Of a DNA stretch of 64,000 nucleotides, positions 1 through 8,553 are shown piece by piece; positions within the stretch are counted from its first letter, which is position 1; each line of letters begins with the position of its first letter. The DNA is from Novosphingobium sp. EMRT-2 (GTDB lineage: Bacteria; Pseudomonadota; Alphaproteobacteria; Sphingomonadales; Sphingomonadaceae), in contig NZ_CP039696.1 of NCBI RefSeq assembly GCF_005145025.1, positions 1 through 64,000 of the forward strand, read 5' to 3'. The position numbers and the translations under genes were made by a program. The notes under the pieces are model-generated. The model was not told where the DNA came from and did not search any database. It saw nothing but the letters and a program-made list of their open reading frames with translations.

Positions 1-1
1 C

Positions 2-274
2 TCGATGCAGCTCAATTCCAGCTATATTCAATCGCTGGCGCGCTACGGCATCCGGCCTGAATATGTGCTTGCGCCGGGGTGCTACTCCTACAATCTCGCC
101 GCTTGGCGTATCCGAAACCATATCCGCGACGACAATGGCGACCTGTGGACGCGGGTTGCCAATTATCACTCCCGAACGCCGGTCCATAATGCCCGGTATC
201 GTGCGGCGATTATGGCGAAGGCGGCACGCTGGGAGGCATGGCTTTCCTCGCGCTACAAAACACCTATAGCGTGA
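2..274 (+). CDS. Lytic transglycosylase, C-terminal part (gene starts before the window)
   Basis: The open frame continues to the window edge, so the first ATG at 5 is probably internal. The sequence begins SMQLNSSYIQSLARYGI, which resembles the G-x-MQ(I/L)NSSW motif after the catalytic Glu of VirB1/SLT-type transglycosylases, followed by a WTRVANYHSRTPVHNARYR stretch typical of T4SS-linked muramidases. The catalytic Glu would lie outside the window. Such enzymes open peptidoglycan for a secretion channel. The stop overlaps the start of the downstream peptidase gene, suggesting one operon. This is a different protein from the truncated trbN-like gene at 24384. Confidence 0.7.
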   Translation, partial: SMQLNSSYIQSLARYGIRPEYVLAPGCYSYNLAAWRIRNHIRDDNGDLWTRVANYHSRTPVHNARYRAAIMAKAARWEAWLSSRYKTPIA

Positions 275-955
275 ACGGCGTGCCGATCAGCGGCGGCGGT
301 CCTGCTGCGCGATCGGCGTCAAGCCCGCTCACGATCACGGCGGCCGACGCCGGGGACAGGGGCCAGCTCGCGGCCGTGGCGCAACCGGCGATCGTCCAGC
401 CTCAAGCCAGCGCCGACGCCTCGGCGGGCTATGTCGCCTCGATCTTGGCCGCTGCCTTCAATGCACGTATAACGGATACGTGGCGGGCGCTGGAAGCCAA
501 TTACGGGGCCGCCAACAGCTTTCACAAATATGGGCAGGCGGTGGATTTCGTGCCGCGTGCCGGGCTGCACACGATCACGCGCGAGCAAATCCGCGCCGTG
601 ATGGCGCAACATGGTATTCGCGTGGCGGAGCTGCTGGGACCGGGGGACAGGGGCCATTCCGATCATTGGCATCTGGCGTTCTATACCGGCGATCAGACTC
701 GGCCGCTCGATCGCGCTCAAATTGTCGTCGCCAGAGCGGAACGCGGGATAGGGGGCCTAACCTCGGCGGCCGTGCGGCCGATGGCCAGCTATGAGGCTGC
801 GCCAGTTCCACAAGCCCGCATCATGGCGGGCTCGGCCGAACGCCGCGCCTATTTCCGTTGCGGTGAATTTCCGGCGCGACATGCTGCATCCGGTGCCCGG
901 CGATCCTGCGGCCGACGAACGGTTTATTCCGCGCACAATCACCGCCAGCAATTGA
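238..955 (+). pseudogene. M15-type (D-Ala-D-Ala carboxypeptidase-like) peptidase with a frameshift
   Basis: The ATG at 238 overlaps the end of the transglycosylase gene. Residues about 95-145 contain SFHKYGQAVDFVP and HSDHWHLAF, matching the zinc-binding H-x6-D and H-x-x-H motifs of peptidase M15/VanY enzymes that trim peptidoglycan. The open frame runs on to 1155, but after about 830 it turns into arginine-rich text. A different frame gives a more protein-like end (NFRRDMLHPVPGDPAADERF) with a stop at 953-955, so I infer an indel near 820-850. Together with the preceding gene this looks like a small cell-wall-remodelling pair serving conjugation. Confidence 0.6.
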
Positions 956-1073
956 AGCGACGGCGCGCTAGGCGCTCAATTCGGCAAGCCGGTGTGGGCG
1001 CTCATCCCCATCCCGGCCAGCTCCTCAATGAGCCAGTCTCGAAAGTCCGAAATGGATTTCGCGCCTTCGGCCC

Positions 1074-1274
1074 TCAAGGCGCAACGTCTTCCTCTTTGAA
1101 ACTCCAATCGTCCTTGCCGATGTGCCGCAAGGCGCGCCTGACGCAATGCTTCTGATAGCTATAAATCGCGCAGCGGAGATACCCGCGAATGATCTTTTCC
1201 ATAGCCGCATCGTCATTGCGGTGGCGATCTAGCAATGCGTCAAGGTCGGCTATGGATGGATCGGGATTAAGCAT
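1074..1274 (-). CDS. Small hypothetical protein (66 aa)
   Basis: Start ATG at 1274 overlaps the stop of the upstream small gene by a few bases, suggesting translational coupling. The product is charged and helical (MLNPDPSIADLDALLDRH, later IIRGYLRCAIYSYQKHCVRR). I do not recognise the family. It sits downstream of the antitoxin gene in the same direction. Confidence 0.45.
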   Translation of the reverse strand: MLNPDPSIADLDALLDRHRNDDAAMEKIIRGYLRCAIYSYQKHCVRRALRHIGKDDWSFKEEDVAP

Positions 1275-1476
1275 GGTCGGCCTCGATCTGTAGGGCGAGC
1301 TGGGCGAGGCGATCGGGAGCAAGCAAGTCGTCGGCCGCTAGGTCGATAGCGAAGGGTTCGCCGGGTTCGGGCGGCCGTCGATCGGCGGCAAAAGCGGCAA
1401 GATAGGGTTGCGCCGCGTCGGTTTCGATCCAGCGCCAGAAGGCAGGCCCTTGGCCGAATAGCCCGGCCTCGAACAT
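1267..1476 (-). CDS. Small hypothetical protein (at least 69 aa)
   Basis: The ATG at 1476 gives MFEAGLFGQGPAFWRW followed by an acidic C terminus. The frame just upstream reads MCDDFAQAGS from an ATG near 1505 and could be joined by restoring one base, so the true start may lie earlier. No family recognised. The overlap with the next gene supports an operon. Confidence 0.4.
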   Translation of the reverse strand: MFEAGLFGQGPAFWRWIETDAAQPYLAAFAADRRPPEPGEPFAIDLAADDLLAPDRLAQLALQIEADHA

Positions 1477-1507
1477 ATCGAGCCGGCTTGCGCGAAATCA
1501 TCGCACA

Positions 1508-1833
1508 TTAGGCGAAGTGGATCACGGCCGATTCAGTGGTCCGCCCCTGCGGACGCACCACAATATCGACCTTGCAGCCAAGCCGGGTGAGCATGGCTAG
1601 AAGCCGCTCAACCGAGACGCTGCGGAACTGGCCTCGCAGGATGCGCGACAATTCCGGTTGAGTAGATCCGTAACCTTGGCGGCGGCGATCTGCGTCAATT
1701 TCCGCTCCTGCATGGCCTCGGCCACACGGGTAACGAGCTGGGCTTTCAAAAGGTGGGTGTCGGGATCGGCAAAGCCTAGATCGGCAAAGACATTGCCGCT
1801 GCCTTCCTCAATGATTTCGTCCTGTGCGCTCAT
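1508..1833 (-). pseudogene. XRE-family antitoxin (HigA-like), frameshifted
   Basis: From ATG 1833 the product begins MSAQDEIIEEGSGNVFADLG and contains LKAQLVTRVAEAMQERKLTQ, the first half of an XRE helix-turn-helix of the HigA/COG5606 antitoxin type. Near 1663 the frame breaks. Restoring one G before GATCT joins it to QPELSRILRGQFRSVSVERL and on to a stop at 1508-1510, giving about 108 residues, normal for this family. The start overlaps the reconstructed end of the upstream toxin gene, the usual toxin-first arrangement. A sequencing gap or real decay cannot be separated from the sequence alone. Confidence 0.65.
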
Positions 1834-2198
1834 GCTGTGCCTCGCGGGTCTGGTGTTGCCGGTGATGCTCCTCGCGGTTTTCAGCGCGTTCGGATCAAAT
1901 CCATATCGGCCTGCGGCGTGGCTTGCCTGCTTGGATTTCTTCTGGAAGGCGTGCAGGACATAGACCGCCTCCGCAAATTTGACCGTATAGACCGTGCGGA
2001 ACGTATCGCCTTGGTAGTCGTTATTATCTCGACCACGCCAGCGCCGCCAAAGCCCTTCAACGGCTTAGTGCTGGCGTGCTGCCCGCCTTGCTGCGCGAGG
2101 TGCAGGGCATAGCCCATTACGTCCTGCACATCGTCCGGGAACTCCCGAAAATCGCGCTTTGACGATGCCACCCATCGAACCGGCCGTTCCGTATCCAT
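1808..2198 (-). pseudogene. RelE/HigB-type (phage Gp49-like) toxin, multiply frameshifted
   Basis: ATG 2198 starts MDTERPVRWVASSKRDFREF, followed by VMGYALHLAQQGGQH and a GGAGVVEI motif typical of Gp49/HigB mRNA interferases. The middle (NNDYQGDTFRTVYTVKF, VYVLHAFQKKSK) is in another frame, and ATPQADMDLIRTR returns to the first. Single-base restorations in short A, G and C runs rebuild a continuous protein ending HHRQHQTREAQHERTG with a stop at 1808. The intact protein would be an RNA-cleaving toxin neutralised by the next gene and would stabilise the plasmid. Confidence 0.65.
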
Positions 2199-2618
2199 CG
2201 CGGCTATTATGCACAAATATACATAGCTCGCAAGCGAAAATTATGCGCGTATGTGCTACTGCGCGGCCGATGTTATCAGCGGAACGATTGTGGGGCACCG
2301 GGATCGGCGGTTCAATCGAGCGCCCTGCGCGACGAATGTATCAACGCCGGGGATGCAGGACGGCAATTTTATGCTAGAGCCCGGCGCGGCTGCACGCCCC
2401 CATTTTGTGCAGCCGTCCACTTCCGACGATGGCCCGCAAGGACTGCGCCATCGTCGGAAGACCAGCCAACAATCTAGCCCTTGCTGCCCTCTGTCCGGGC
2501 AGGCGAGTGTTGCTTGCCGTTGTAATAAAATTACTGTTCAATCTGACCTAGTTCCGCGTGCAATCGGCGTATTGTTGAGTCATCGTCCCTCTACAACGAT
2601 CGCAAGGAGGACTACGCT
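2199..2618. other. Intergenic region with a strong hairpin
   Basis: No convincing gene in this stretch. It holds a perfect 13-bp inverted repeat, CTTCCGACGATGG at 2420-2432 and CCATCGTCGGAAG at 2448-2460, with a 15-base loop and no clear T tract. It also holds the promoter of the toxin-antitoxin operon on its left side and, on its right, the AAGGAGG ribosome-binding site (about 2604-2610) of the gene at 2619. Confidence 0.5.
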
Positions 2619-2974
2619 ATGGTTGATTCTTCCAATATCTACCGGGAGCAGCAAAAAGCGGTTGCCCTAGAGTTCATGGAAAAAGCTCTAGCGATACTCG
2701 TTGAGGTCGATGATTCCCCGGCAGATTGTTATCTGCAACAATCAATAGATACGTGCATGGCGTCACCACGCATGACATTTCCGAAAACGAGTTTTGGGAC
2801 TGCGTGGATGAATTGCCGCATTTGACTGACCGGGCCTTGTTCCTGCATCGCCAGAACGGGCTTTCAGTCGAGCAAATCGCCAAGCGACTAGGCATCGAGC
2901 AGAAAGAGGCGGCCGAACGGCTTTCGGAAGGGCTGGCCCTTGTTCGCGGCTCATTCAGCGTGGCGGAACACTAA
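2619..2974 (+). pseudogene. Small sigma70-region-4-like DNA-binding protein, frameshifted
   Basis: ATG 2619 follows a strong AAGGAGG. The first part reads MVDSSNIYREQQKAVALEFM. Around 2757 the frame must change: adding one C to TGCATGG joins it to HGVTTHDISENEFWDCVDEL and then LFLHRQNGLSVEQIAKRLGI, a helix-turn-helix like sigma region 4. The rebuilt protein is about 119 residues, too short for a full sigma factor. It converges on the receiver-domain gene, sharing stop-codon bases. Possible role in a small regulatory circuit; target unknown. Confidence 0.5.
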
Positions 2975-3356
2975 TCGCCGGAATCAGGGGCAGGGAGCAT
3001 CTTGCCGAGCGTGGCGACCAATTCACCGGGCATGTAGGGCTTGGCGATATAGGCAGCTCCGTTCGGCAATTCGCCCGAACCTGGTCGCACGCGGCCAGAG
3101 GTAACAAGGACCGGCATGGAGGGCCAACGGTCGCGGACAGCAGCGGCTAGGGCGAGGCCCGTCATTCCGGGCATTTCAATATCGGTGAACACCGCGCCAA
3201 TATCATCGCGGCCGTCAAGGATCGCCAGAGCATCGGCCGCCTCGCACGCCTCAAAAACGCGATAGCCAGCATCCATGAGAATGTCGCCGCCATCGTCCTA
3301 ACAAGGGGTTCATCCTCGACAACCAGCACGGCCGCGCCGTCCGATCCTTCTCCCAT
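2971..3356 (-). pseudogene. Response-regulator receiver-domain protein, frameshifted
   Basis: ATG 3356 gives VLVVEDEPLVRTMAA, the acidic pocket and first strand of a CheY fold. Near 3285 the frame shifts; restoring one G in GCGGCGAC continues into ILMDAGYRVFEACEAADAL, VFTDIEMPGMTGL (phospho-acceptor Asp), VLVTSGR and YIAKPY (conserved Lys). About 128 residues with no output domain, so a single-domain regulator. Last gene of a leftward operon with a small protein and a GGDEF enzyme, suggesting phosphorelay control of cyclic-di-GMP. Confidence 0.7.
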
Positions 3357-3629
3357 TATTCCGGCTCCCTGTCCTTTTCGGCCTTCTTCTGTGCCGCGTC
3401 ACGCAAAATGCCCGCCCAGCAAGCGAGGATCAAACCTTCATCGGGGGCCGTTTCTCCGGTGATGACAGAGTAGATTCCTAGCACGTTGGAGATTTCCTCC
3501 ACCGATGCGACGCCTTTCCCTTCCAGCATCCCGGCGAGGACCGCCAGCGCCCCGCCATTGCCCGCACCATTGCCGGATCAGAGAGCTTCGCGCCGGGGAA
3601 TACGTCTTCATCTGGCGTCCCCCGTTCAT
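3356..3629 (-). pseudogene. Small hypothetical protein (about 90 aa) with two G-run gaps
   Basis: ATG 3629 overlaps the stop of the GGDEF gene (ATGA). Restoring one G in the run after ATGAAC and one G in GCGGGGCG gives a continuous protein: DEDVFPGAKLSDPAMVRAMA, GALAVLAGMLEGKGVASVEE, ISNVLGIYSVITGE and an ending DREPE. Its stop overlaps the receiver-gene start as TAATG. I do not recognise the family. Its position suggests a partner in the same signalling operon. Confidence 0.5.
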
Positions 3630-4603
3630 GTGGCCTCCGTGCCGCCCTTGGGAGCAATCATCACTTGGTTTCGGCCGCCCTGCTTTGCAGCGTAAAGGGC
3701 TTCATCGGCCGCTTTGAGGGCCGCCCTTGGATCGGGGAAATCAAACACGTCCGCAATGCCAGCGGAAAAAGTAATTTGGCCCAATGGTTCATCCGTCTTG
3801 CGGTTTCGCAAGCGACGTTCGGCCATTTGTTCGCGCAAGCCGTCAAGTTTCTTATGCGCTTCGGACAGGCTGAGGCCCCGGAACAGCATAACAAATTCCT
3901 CTCCACCGTGGCGCGCTACATGGCAATTATCGTCCGAAATCGTAGCGAGCATTTCCGCGATAAGTCGAATGACCCGATCGCCTGCATCATGGCCGTGCGT
4001 ATCATTGATACGCTTAAAATGGTCTATATCGCAGAACGCCACGGCCAGCGGGTCAAGGCTCGATCTGGCGTCCCGATATTCCCGCTCTAGGACCGCATCG
4101 AAAGCCCGGCGATTGGGAAGGCCGGTCATGTGGTCAATCTCTGCCTCACGCCGCGCCTGTTCCAGACTACGGCGAAGCGCCTTGGCCTCCTCCTCGCTGC
4201 GCCGCATGTCGGTTTCGAGCTTGCGGGTTCGCTCAAGCATCGCCTTCGCCAAATCCGCTAGGCTGGAAAGGATTTGCCCGGTTCCCTGAACCTGATCCAG
4301 CTCGGCCACATGCTGTTCCAGCTCGTCGGTATAATCGGCCGTCGCGCTGCGCGTGTCGTTGGCGTTCTTCGAGAAACTTTCGAGCGTTGTTTCCAGCCTC
4401 GCCATAAGGTGCTGGATGCCATCGTGCTTGTCGATCGTCTCGTCTGCCGCCGTGATCTCGTCCAGCCATTCCTGTGTCACCGCTAGGCCAGCGGTCACAT
4501 GCTGGGCGATCTTGCGCGCAAGGGCGGGATTGGACCCTGAAAAGGCCCCGTGGGCGGTGAGGAGATTATTGGGCGTCACGTCCAGCTCATAGGTGAGCAG
4601 GAA
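3626..4603 (-). pseudogene. GGDEF diguanylate cyclase, 5' end removed by an IS
   Basis: The catalytic half is complete: DHMTGLPNRRAFD, FCDIDHFKRINDTHGHDAGD and the RHGGEEF active-site loop of diguanylate cyclases that make cyclic-di-GMP from GTP. No RxxD inhibitory site is visible just upstream of it. Before it lies a long helical region (EEAKALRRSLEQARREAEID) likely forming a signalling coiled coil. The first codons of the open frame, which read VCNRA, come from the IS6-family end at 4604, so the native N terminus and promoter are lost. Product activity would depend on a start within the IS. Confidence 0.8.
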
Positions 4604-4654
4604 GGCTCTGTTGCAAACATGGGGCACGGCCGCGCGGCGTCACCCAGTTGGGGA

Positions 4655-4997
4655 TTAGGCAGCATTGGCGAAATGCTTATTGAGCATAATCATGGTTTCG
4701 GTCAGGGCCGAGGGTCCAATTCCGAATGCTCTTTCAACCAGGCGCACCTCCCCATGATACCTGGCTGCAGGCACCATGCCTGGGCCTGTCCTTTGCGTAG
4801 GGCGCGCATGACCTCGAAGCCCTTGATCGTGGCGTAGGCCGTTGGCATCGACTTGAAGCCACGTACCGGCTTGATCAGCATCTTCAGCTTGCCGTGGTCG
4901 GCCTCGAGCACGTTGTTCAGATATTTCACCTGCCGGTGCTCGGTTTCCGCCGCCAGTTTGCCTTCGCGTTTCAGCTCAGCGATTGCTGCGCCGTAGC
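4655..4997 (-). pseudogene. IS6-family transposase, C-terminal fragment
   Basis: Encodes the C-terminal part from YGAAIAELKREG through VRGFKSMPTAYATIKGFEVM, matching residues about 137-254 of copy B. The transposon insertion cuts it after the CGTAGC target. A missing C in the run at 4750 shifts the frame before VRLVERAFGIG, so even this fragment no longer reads to its proper stop. Confidence 0.9.
4992..4997. repeat. 6-bp target-site duplication, left copy (CGTAGC)
   Basis: CGTAGC immediately precedes the left transposon end (TGTAGG) and recurs at 10117-10122 after the right end. Intact IS copy B has CGTAGC once at this place, so the duplication was produced by this insertion. Confidence 0.9.
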
Positions 4998-5059
4998 TGT
5001 AGGCGCTTGCAAACGTAGCGGCCTCTGCTCGCAAACAGAGCAGATTGTTGCTCAGATTA
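4998..5059. repeat. Left terminal inverted repeat of the transposon
   Basis: The first 62 bases match the complement of 10055-10116 exactly as read. Similarity continues inward with a few mismatches, including ACAAGC and GCTCACGCTAA blocks, as expected for multiple transposase-binding sites. Confidence 0.9.
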
Positions 5060-5169
5060 TCTGACAACAGACAAGCTTCGCTGCTCACGCTAACTGACAA
5101 TGTGCTCGCCTTCATCCGCGCCTGCTCGCAAACGGCAATGGCCTGCTCACAATAGTAGCCAATGCGATG

Positions 5170-6147
5170 TCATATCGGCACTCCCGCTTCCCGGAGCCGC
5201 TCGGTCAGTTCGCGGGTGTGTTCCGGGTCCAAGGTTCCGGCGAGAAACGCGCGAACGTCGGATGGGCGACTGTTAAGCTGGCTGACAAGCGAACCCGCAT
5301 CGTAGCCGTTGCGCGTCAGCGTTGGTTCGAGGTCGTCAATCGCGCGTGACAGCACCTGCTCGACGATCTCGGCCGTGACGGGCTTGGCGGCGAAACGGAA
5401 GCCCTGCTCGAAGGCGAGCGTCAGGTGCATCTCGATCTGGAGCGGCGTACGCAGACGCTCCGCAATGAGGTCGATCGCATCCTCCTCCATCAGGTCGGCG
5501 ACCTTGACGCCCTCGGCCGCGCAGGCGCCGAGCAGCCAGGCGACATAGTCCCGGCGTTCGGCACCGATGCCTTCATAGTCGAACGTAGTGGTGCGATAGC
5601 CGATCTCCTCCATCTGCGGACGGCGCAGATCGTTTCGGAGCCGGGGATGGCCGACCAGCAGGACCGACAGCAGCACGCCGGCATCGGCCACCACCTCCAT
5701 GAGCCGCTTGAGGCCGGTCAGCGTCTTGTGGTGGAGGTCGTGCGCCTCGTCGACGACCAGCACGACCGGGCGCTTGCCCTTGCGCATGATGTCGCGCAGG
5801 TCGCGCTCGCGGCGCTCGGCCTGCTTGGGGATCTTCACCTGGGCGCGGTCGCCGGGTGAGAGGTCGTAGAAAAGCGCTTCGATCAGCGACGGCAGCGACG
5901 TGCGGCGCTTGTCGACTGCGAGCGACTTGGCAACAGCGACCTTGCCCGCCCTGGCCAGCTCGTCCTCGATGCGGCGCAGGAGGTGCGTCTTGCCCGATCC
6001 GACCAGGCCGGAGACGACGATAAGCCTGCCGGTCTGAACCGCTGCGCAGACTTCCCGCACAAGGTTGCGCTGATGCTCGGTCTCGAAGTTGCCGACGCCT
6101 TGGAACGGGCGGGCGAGCCCGTAGCTGGATTGAACGTCAGCGAGCAT
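5170..6147 (-). CDS. TniB-like AAA ATPase, transposition target/activator subunit
   Basis: 325 residues. Walker A GLVGSGKT at 47-54 and Walker B VVLVVDEAHD near 127 mark an ExeA/TniB/IstB-type ATPase. In related transposons this subunit binds ATP and DNA, chooses the target and activates the DDE transposase. ATG 6147 overlaps the stop of tniA as ATGA, so the two are translationally coupled. The C-terminal third (PSDVRAFLAGTLDPEHTREL) is probably the transposase-contact region. Full length with no defects visible. Confidence 0.85.
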   Translation of the reverse strand: MLADVQSSYGLARPFQGVGNFETEHQRNLVREVCAAVQTGRLIVVSGLVGSGKTHLLRRIEDELARAGKVAVAKSLAVDKRRTSLPSLIEALFYDLSPGDRAQVKIPKQAERRERDLRDIMRKGKRPVVLVVDEAHDLHHKTLTGLKRLMEVVADAGVLLSVLLVGHPRLRNDLRRPQMEEIGYRTTTFDYEGIGAERRDYVAWLLGACAAEGVKVADLMEEDAIDLIAERLRTPLQIEMHLTLAFEQGFRFAAKPVTAEIVEQVLSRAIDDLEPTLTRNGYDAGSLVSQLNSRPSDVRAFLAGTLDPEHTRELTERLREAGVPI

Positions 6148-7799
6148 CAGCTTGTCCCCCGTCTTGCCTGGAACCGCTCGCGGATGCGGTGGGCGATGAT
6201 GGTCTTGTCCAGCGTCTCGCCGAGCAGCGCGTCGATGAAGGCGCGGTCCGCCTCGGGCAGCGAGCCGAGCGGTCTTCGAAGCTGATCGACGATGGCATGG
6301 CGCGCCGCGAGCCCGGTCGGATATGCCGTCTCGGCAATCGGTTCCGGGAAAGGAGTTTGCCGCACCGCGAGCCCTGCGGTGGAGGGCGGCAGTGATGGCA
6401 GTGGCCGGTCGCCGCCAGTCACCGTCGCGCGGGGAAGCCCGAGCTGGTCGGCAAGCCGGACCACCTTGTCGAGCCGCTCCTCGGCGCGGCTCTTCTGGTA
6501 CTTGCGATAGCGGTAGAGCGGCACTGCGCCGCGCGACGGTTCGTAGGGACCATGCCGCTTGCCGTCATGCTCCACGAAGAGCTGCTGGTCGAACAAACCC
6601 CAGAGCAACGTCACCGTCTCACCGGCAAGTTCGGGCTCAACCTCGTAGGAAGCGCCCTCGACCGATACGGTCGCGTCGCCAGCAACGGTGCGCCGCTCGG
6701 GTTCGCGCGCGAAAGCGCAGAACCGCTCCCAAGAGCACATGGCGCGCACGCCCTCGCCGGGCAAATGCCGCAGCCAATGTTCGACCCGCGCGTGCGGCTC
6801 GGAGCGATGGTCGCCGTTGTTGTAGGTGACCAGCGCACGCCGCATCCACAGGTTGGCTTCCGCCTCGTCCTTTGGCTTGTGGAAGTGGTACAGCGTCTCG
6901 TGCACCTCCTTGATCGTGCGGAACGGCCGCTCGACCTTGCCCTTGGCGCGGGCCGCGGTGTGCCGGTCGTCAGACTTGGGCGGCAGATGGGTAAGGACGC
7001 GCACGCCCAGGCTGCCCATCACCGACTGGAACACGCGCGACCGGCTGACCGGGCCGTTGTCCATGTAGATCGTGACCGGCAGACCTTGGAACGGCAGTTC
7101 GGGCTCGGGCTTGGCGGCAAAGGCGTTGAACAGGAAGCGCAGCGCGGACTCGGCATCTTCGCCATAGACGCTGCGATATTCCTGATAGACCACGCCCGAG
7201 CAGTCATCGACGACCGAGAACAGCATCAGCGTCGGTTTGCCGCGCCCTTGCTCGATCCAAAGCGGCGCCTCGACCTGCTTGAGGTCGGACGGGCTCATGT
7301 CGAAGTGCCACAACTCGTTGGATCGCCGCGCCTGGAAGCGCACCGCCGCGTGCGGGCGGGTCACGCGGGCATAGTCCAGCCCCGACGCGCGGAGCAGCCG
7401 GTCAATCGTCGCCCGCTTCAGCAGGCCGGGTGCGACCTTGACCAAGCCCTCGGGTGTCTCGACGCCATCGGTCTCCAGAAATTCGATGGCGCGAGCGGTC
7501 GAGACGTGCCGGCCCTTCTTGTTGGTGGTCCTGATCTTAAGAGCGGCGACGATCTCGGCGTAGCGCTCCATCTCGACCTGCGGGGCGACCCGCGTTGCGC
7601 CGTGATCGGATCGGCGCACCGACCTCGGCCGGTTCAGCTCGCGCAGCGCCCGGTACAGGGTCCAGATCGAAATGCCATAAGCCTCGGCCGCGCGGGCGAT
7701 GATCTCGGTGCGACCGGGGTCGCGTGAGGGCAACAGCGACAATCGTCGGCGAAGGTCGACCAGCGCCTCTCCGGGCGGCCGCTTCGCCCGGTCAGCCAT
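6147..7799 (-). CDS. TniA-like DDE transposase (Mu/Tn7 TnsB type)
   Basis: 550 residues from ATG 7799 (MADRAKRPPG). An N-terminal helix-turn-helix region is followed by an integrase core with HFDMSPSD (D167), IYMDNGP (D247) and KGKVERPFR (E290) as candidate DDE residues, then a C-terminal beta-barrel-like region. It would cut and join the 62-bp ends. The start overlaps the end of the resolvase gene by 8 bases. The longer open frame that seems to fuse it to the resolvase is explained by a one-base gap upstream, not by a real fusion. Confidence 0.85.
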   Translation of the reverse strand: MADRAKRPPGEALVDLRRRLSLLPSRDPGRTEIIARAAEAYGISIWTLYRALRELNRPRSVRRSDHGATRVAPQVEMERYAEIVAALKIRTTNKKGRHVSTARAIEFLETDGVETPEGLVKVAPGLLKRATIDRLLRASGLDYARVTRPHAAVRFQARRSNELWHFDMSPSDLKQVEAPLWIEQGRGKPTLMLFSVVDDCSGVVYQEYRSVYGEDAESALRFLFNAFAAKPEPELPFQGLPVTIYMDNGPVSRSRVFQSVMGSLGVRVLTHLPPKSDDRHTAARAKGKVERPFRTIKEVHETLYHFHKPKDEAEANLWMRRALVTYNNGDHRSEPHARVEHWLRHLPGEGVRAMCSWERFCAFAREPERRTVAGDATVSVEGASYEVEPELAGETVTLLWGLFDQQLFVEHDGKRHGPYEPSRGAVPLYRYRKYQKSRAEERLDKVVRLADQLGLPRATVTGGDRPLPSLPPSTAGLAVRQTPFPEPIAETAYPTGLAARHAIVDQLRRPLGSLPEADRAFIDALLGETLDKTIIAHRIRERFQARRGTS

Positions 7800-8387
7800 G
7801 GGCTGCGGCAGGCTCCTTGGCCGGTGCGCCGCTGCCGCGCTTACCGGCGTAGCGATAGAGGGTCGCCACCGACACGCCCATGCGCTTGGCGATGTCGCGC
7901 ACCGGCAATGTCCCTCCTTCATCATCGCCCGTGCCGCAGCGACGTCGCTCGGGCGCATTGCCGACGGGCGGCCACCTTTGCGGCCCTGCCGACGCGCCTC
8001 CACCAGCCCTGCGGTAGTCCGCTCCCGGATCAGGGCCCGCTCGAACTGCGCGATGGCGCCGAACACGTGAAAGGTGAGCATGCCCCCAGGCGTGGTGGTG
8101 TCGATGCTCTCCGTCAGCGACACCAGTCCGATCTTTTCGCGCTCCAACTCCTCGGCCGTGGCGATCAGCTTCTTGAGCGAGCGGGCGAGGCGATCCAGCT
8201 TCCAAACGACCAGCGTGTCGCCTGCACGCAGCACGTCGCCCAGGATGCGCGCCAATTCGGGCCGGTCATCACGCGCACCTGACGCCTTCTCGGTGAACAC
8301 CCGGTCGCAGCCAGCGCGGCGCAATGCGTCAAGCTGAAGCTCCGGATTCTGGTCGCTGGTGCTGACCCTGGCATAGCCGACCCGCAT
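7792..8387 (-). pseudogene. Serine resolvase of the transposon, frameshifted
   Basis: N-terminal catalytic domain MRVGYARVSTSDQNPELQLD with Ser10 as likely nucleophile, then DRLARS and RERTTAGLVEARRQGRKGGRP typical of Tn3-type resolvases. Near 7910 the frame breaks; restoring one A (GGACATTG to GGAACATTG) gives LPVRDIAKRMGVSVATLYRY, the C-terminal helix-turn-helix, with a stop at 7792-7794. The intact protein (about 199 aa) would resolve cointegrates. No res site was identified with confidence; the 166 bases between 8388 and 8553 are the obvious place. Confidence 0.8.
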
Positions 8388-8553
8388 GGGCGTTCATTCT
8401 TCTCCAAACTCGTCGGAGACATACCTTTTTGCGAAAGAGGTTTCCAGAACAGTTTTGACAAAGAGTGGCCCGCAGATTTACGTTGCCGGCCAGGCAAAGC
8501 GATCGGCTCGTCAGAAACGGTCGTTTTGAAGAAGCCTGGCTGACGGAGGATCC

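Noticed and set aside
6552..7727. 391-residue open frame opposite tniA
   Set aside because: Antisense shadow; no motif, and tniA motifs are on the other strand.
6147..8387. A 746-residue resolvase-transposase fusion protein
   Set aside because: The join is an arginine/serine-rich stretch explained by one missing A near 7910. Restoring it yields a normal resolvase with its own stop and a separate transposase start at 7799.
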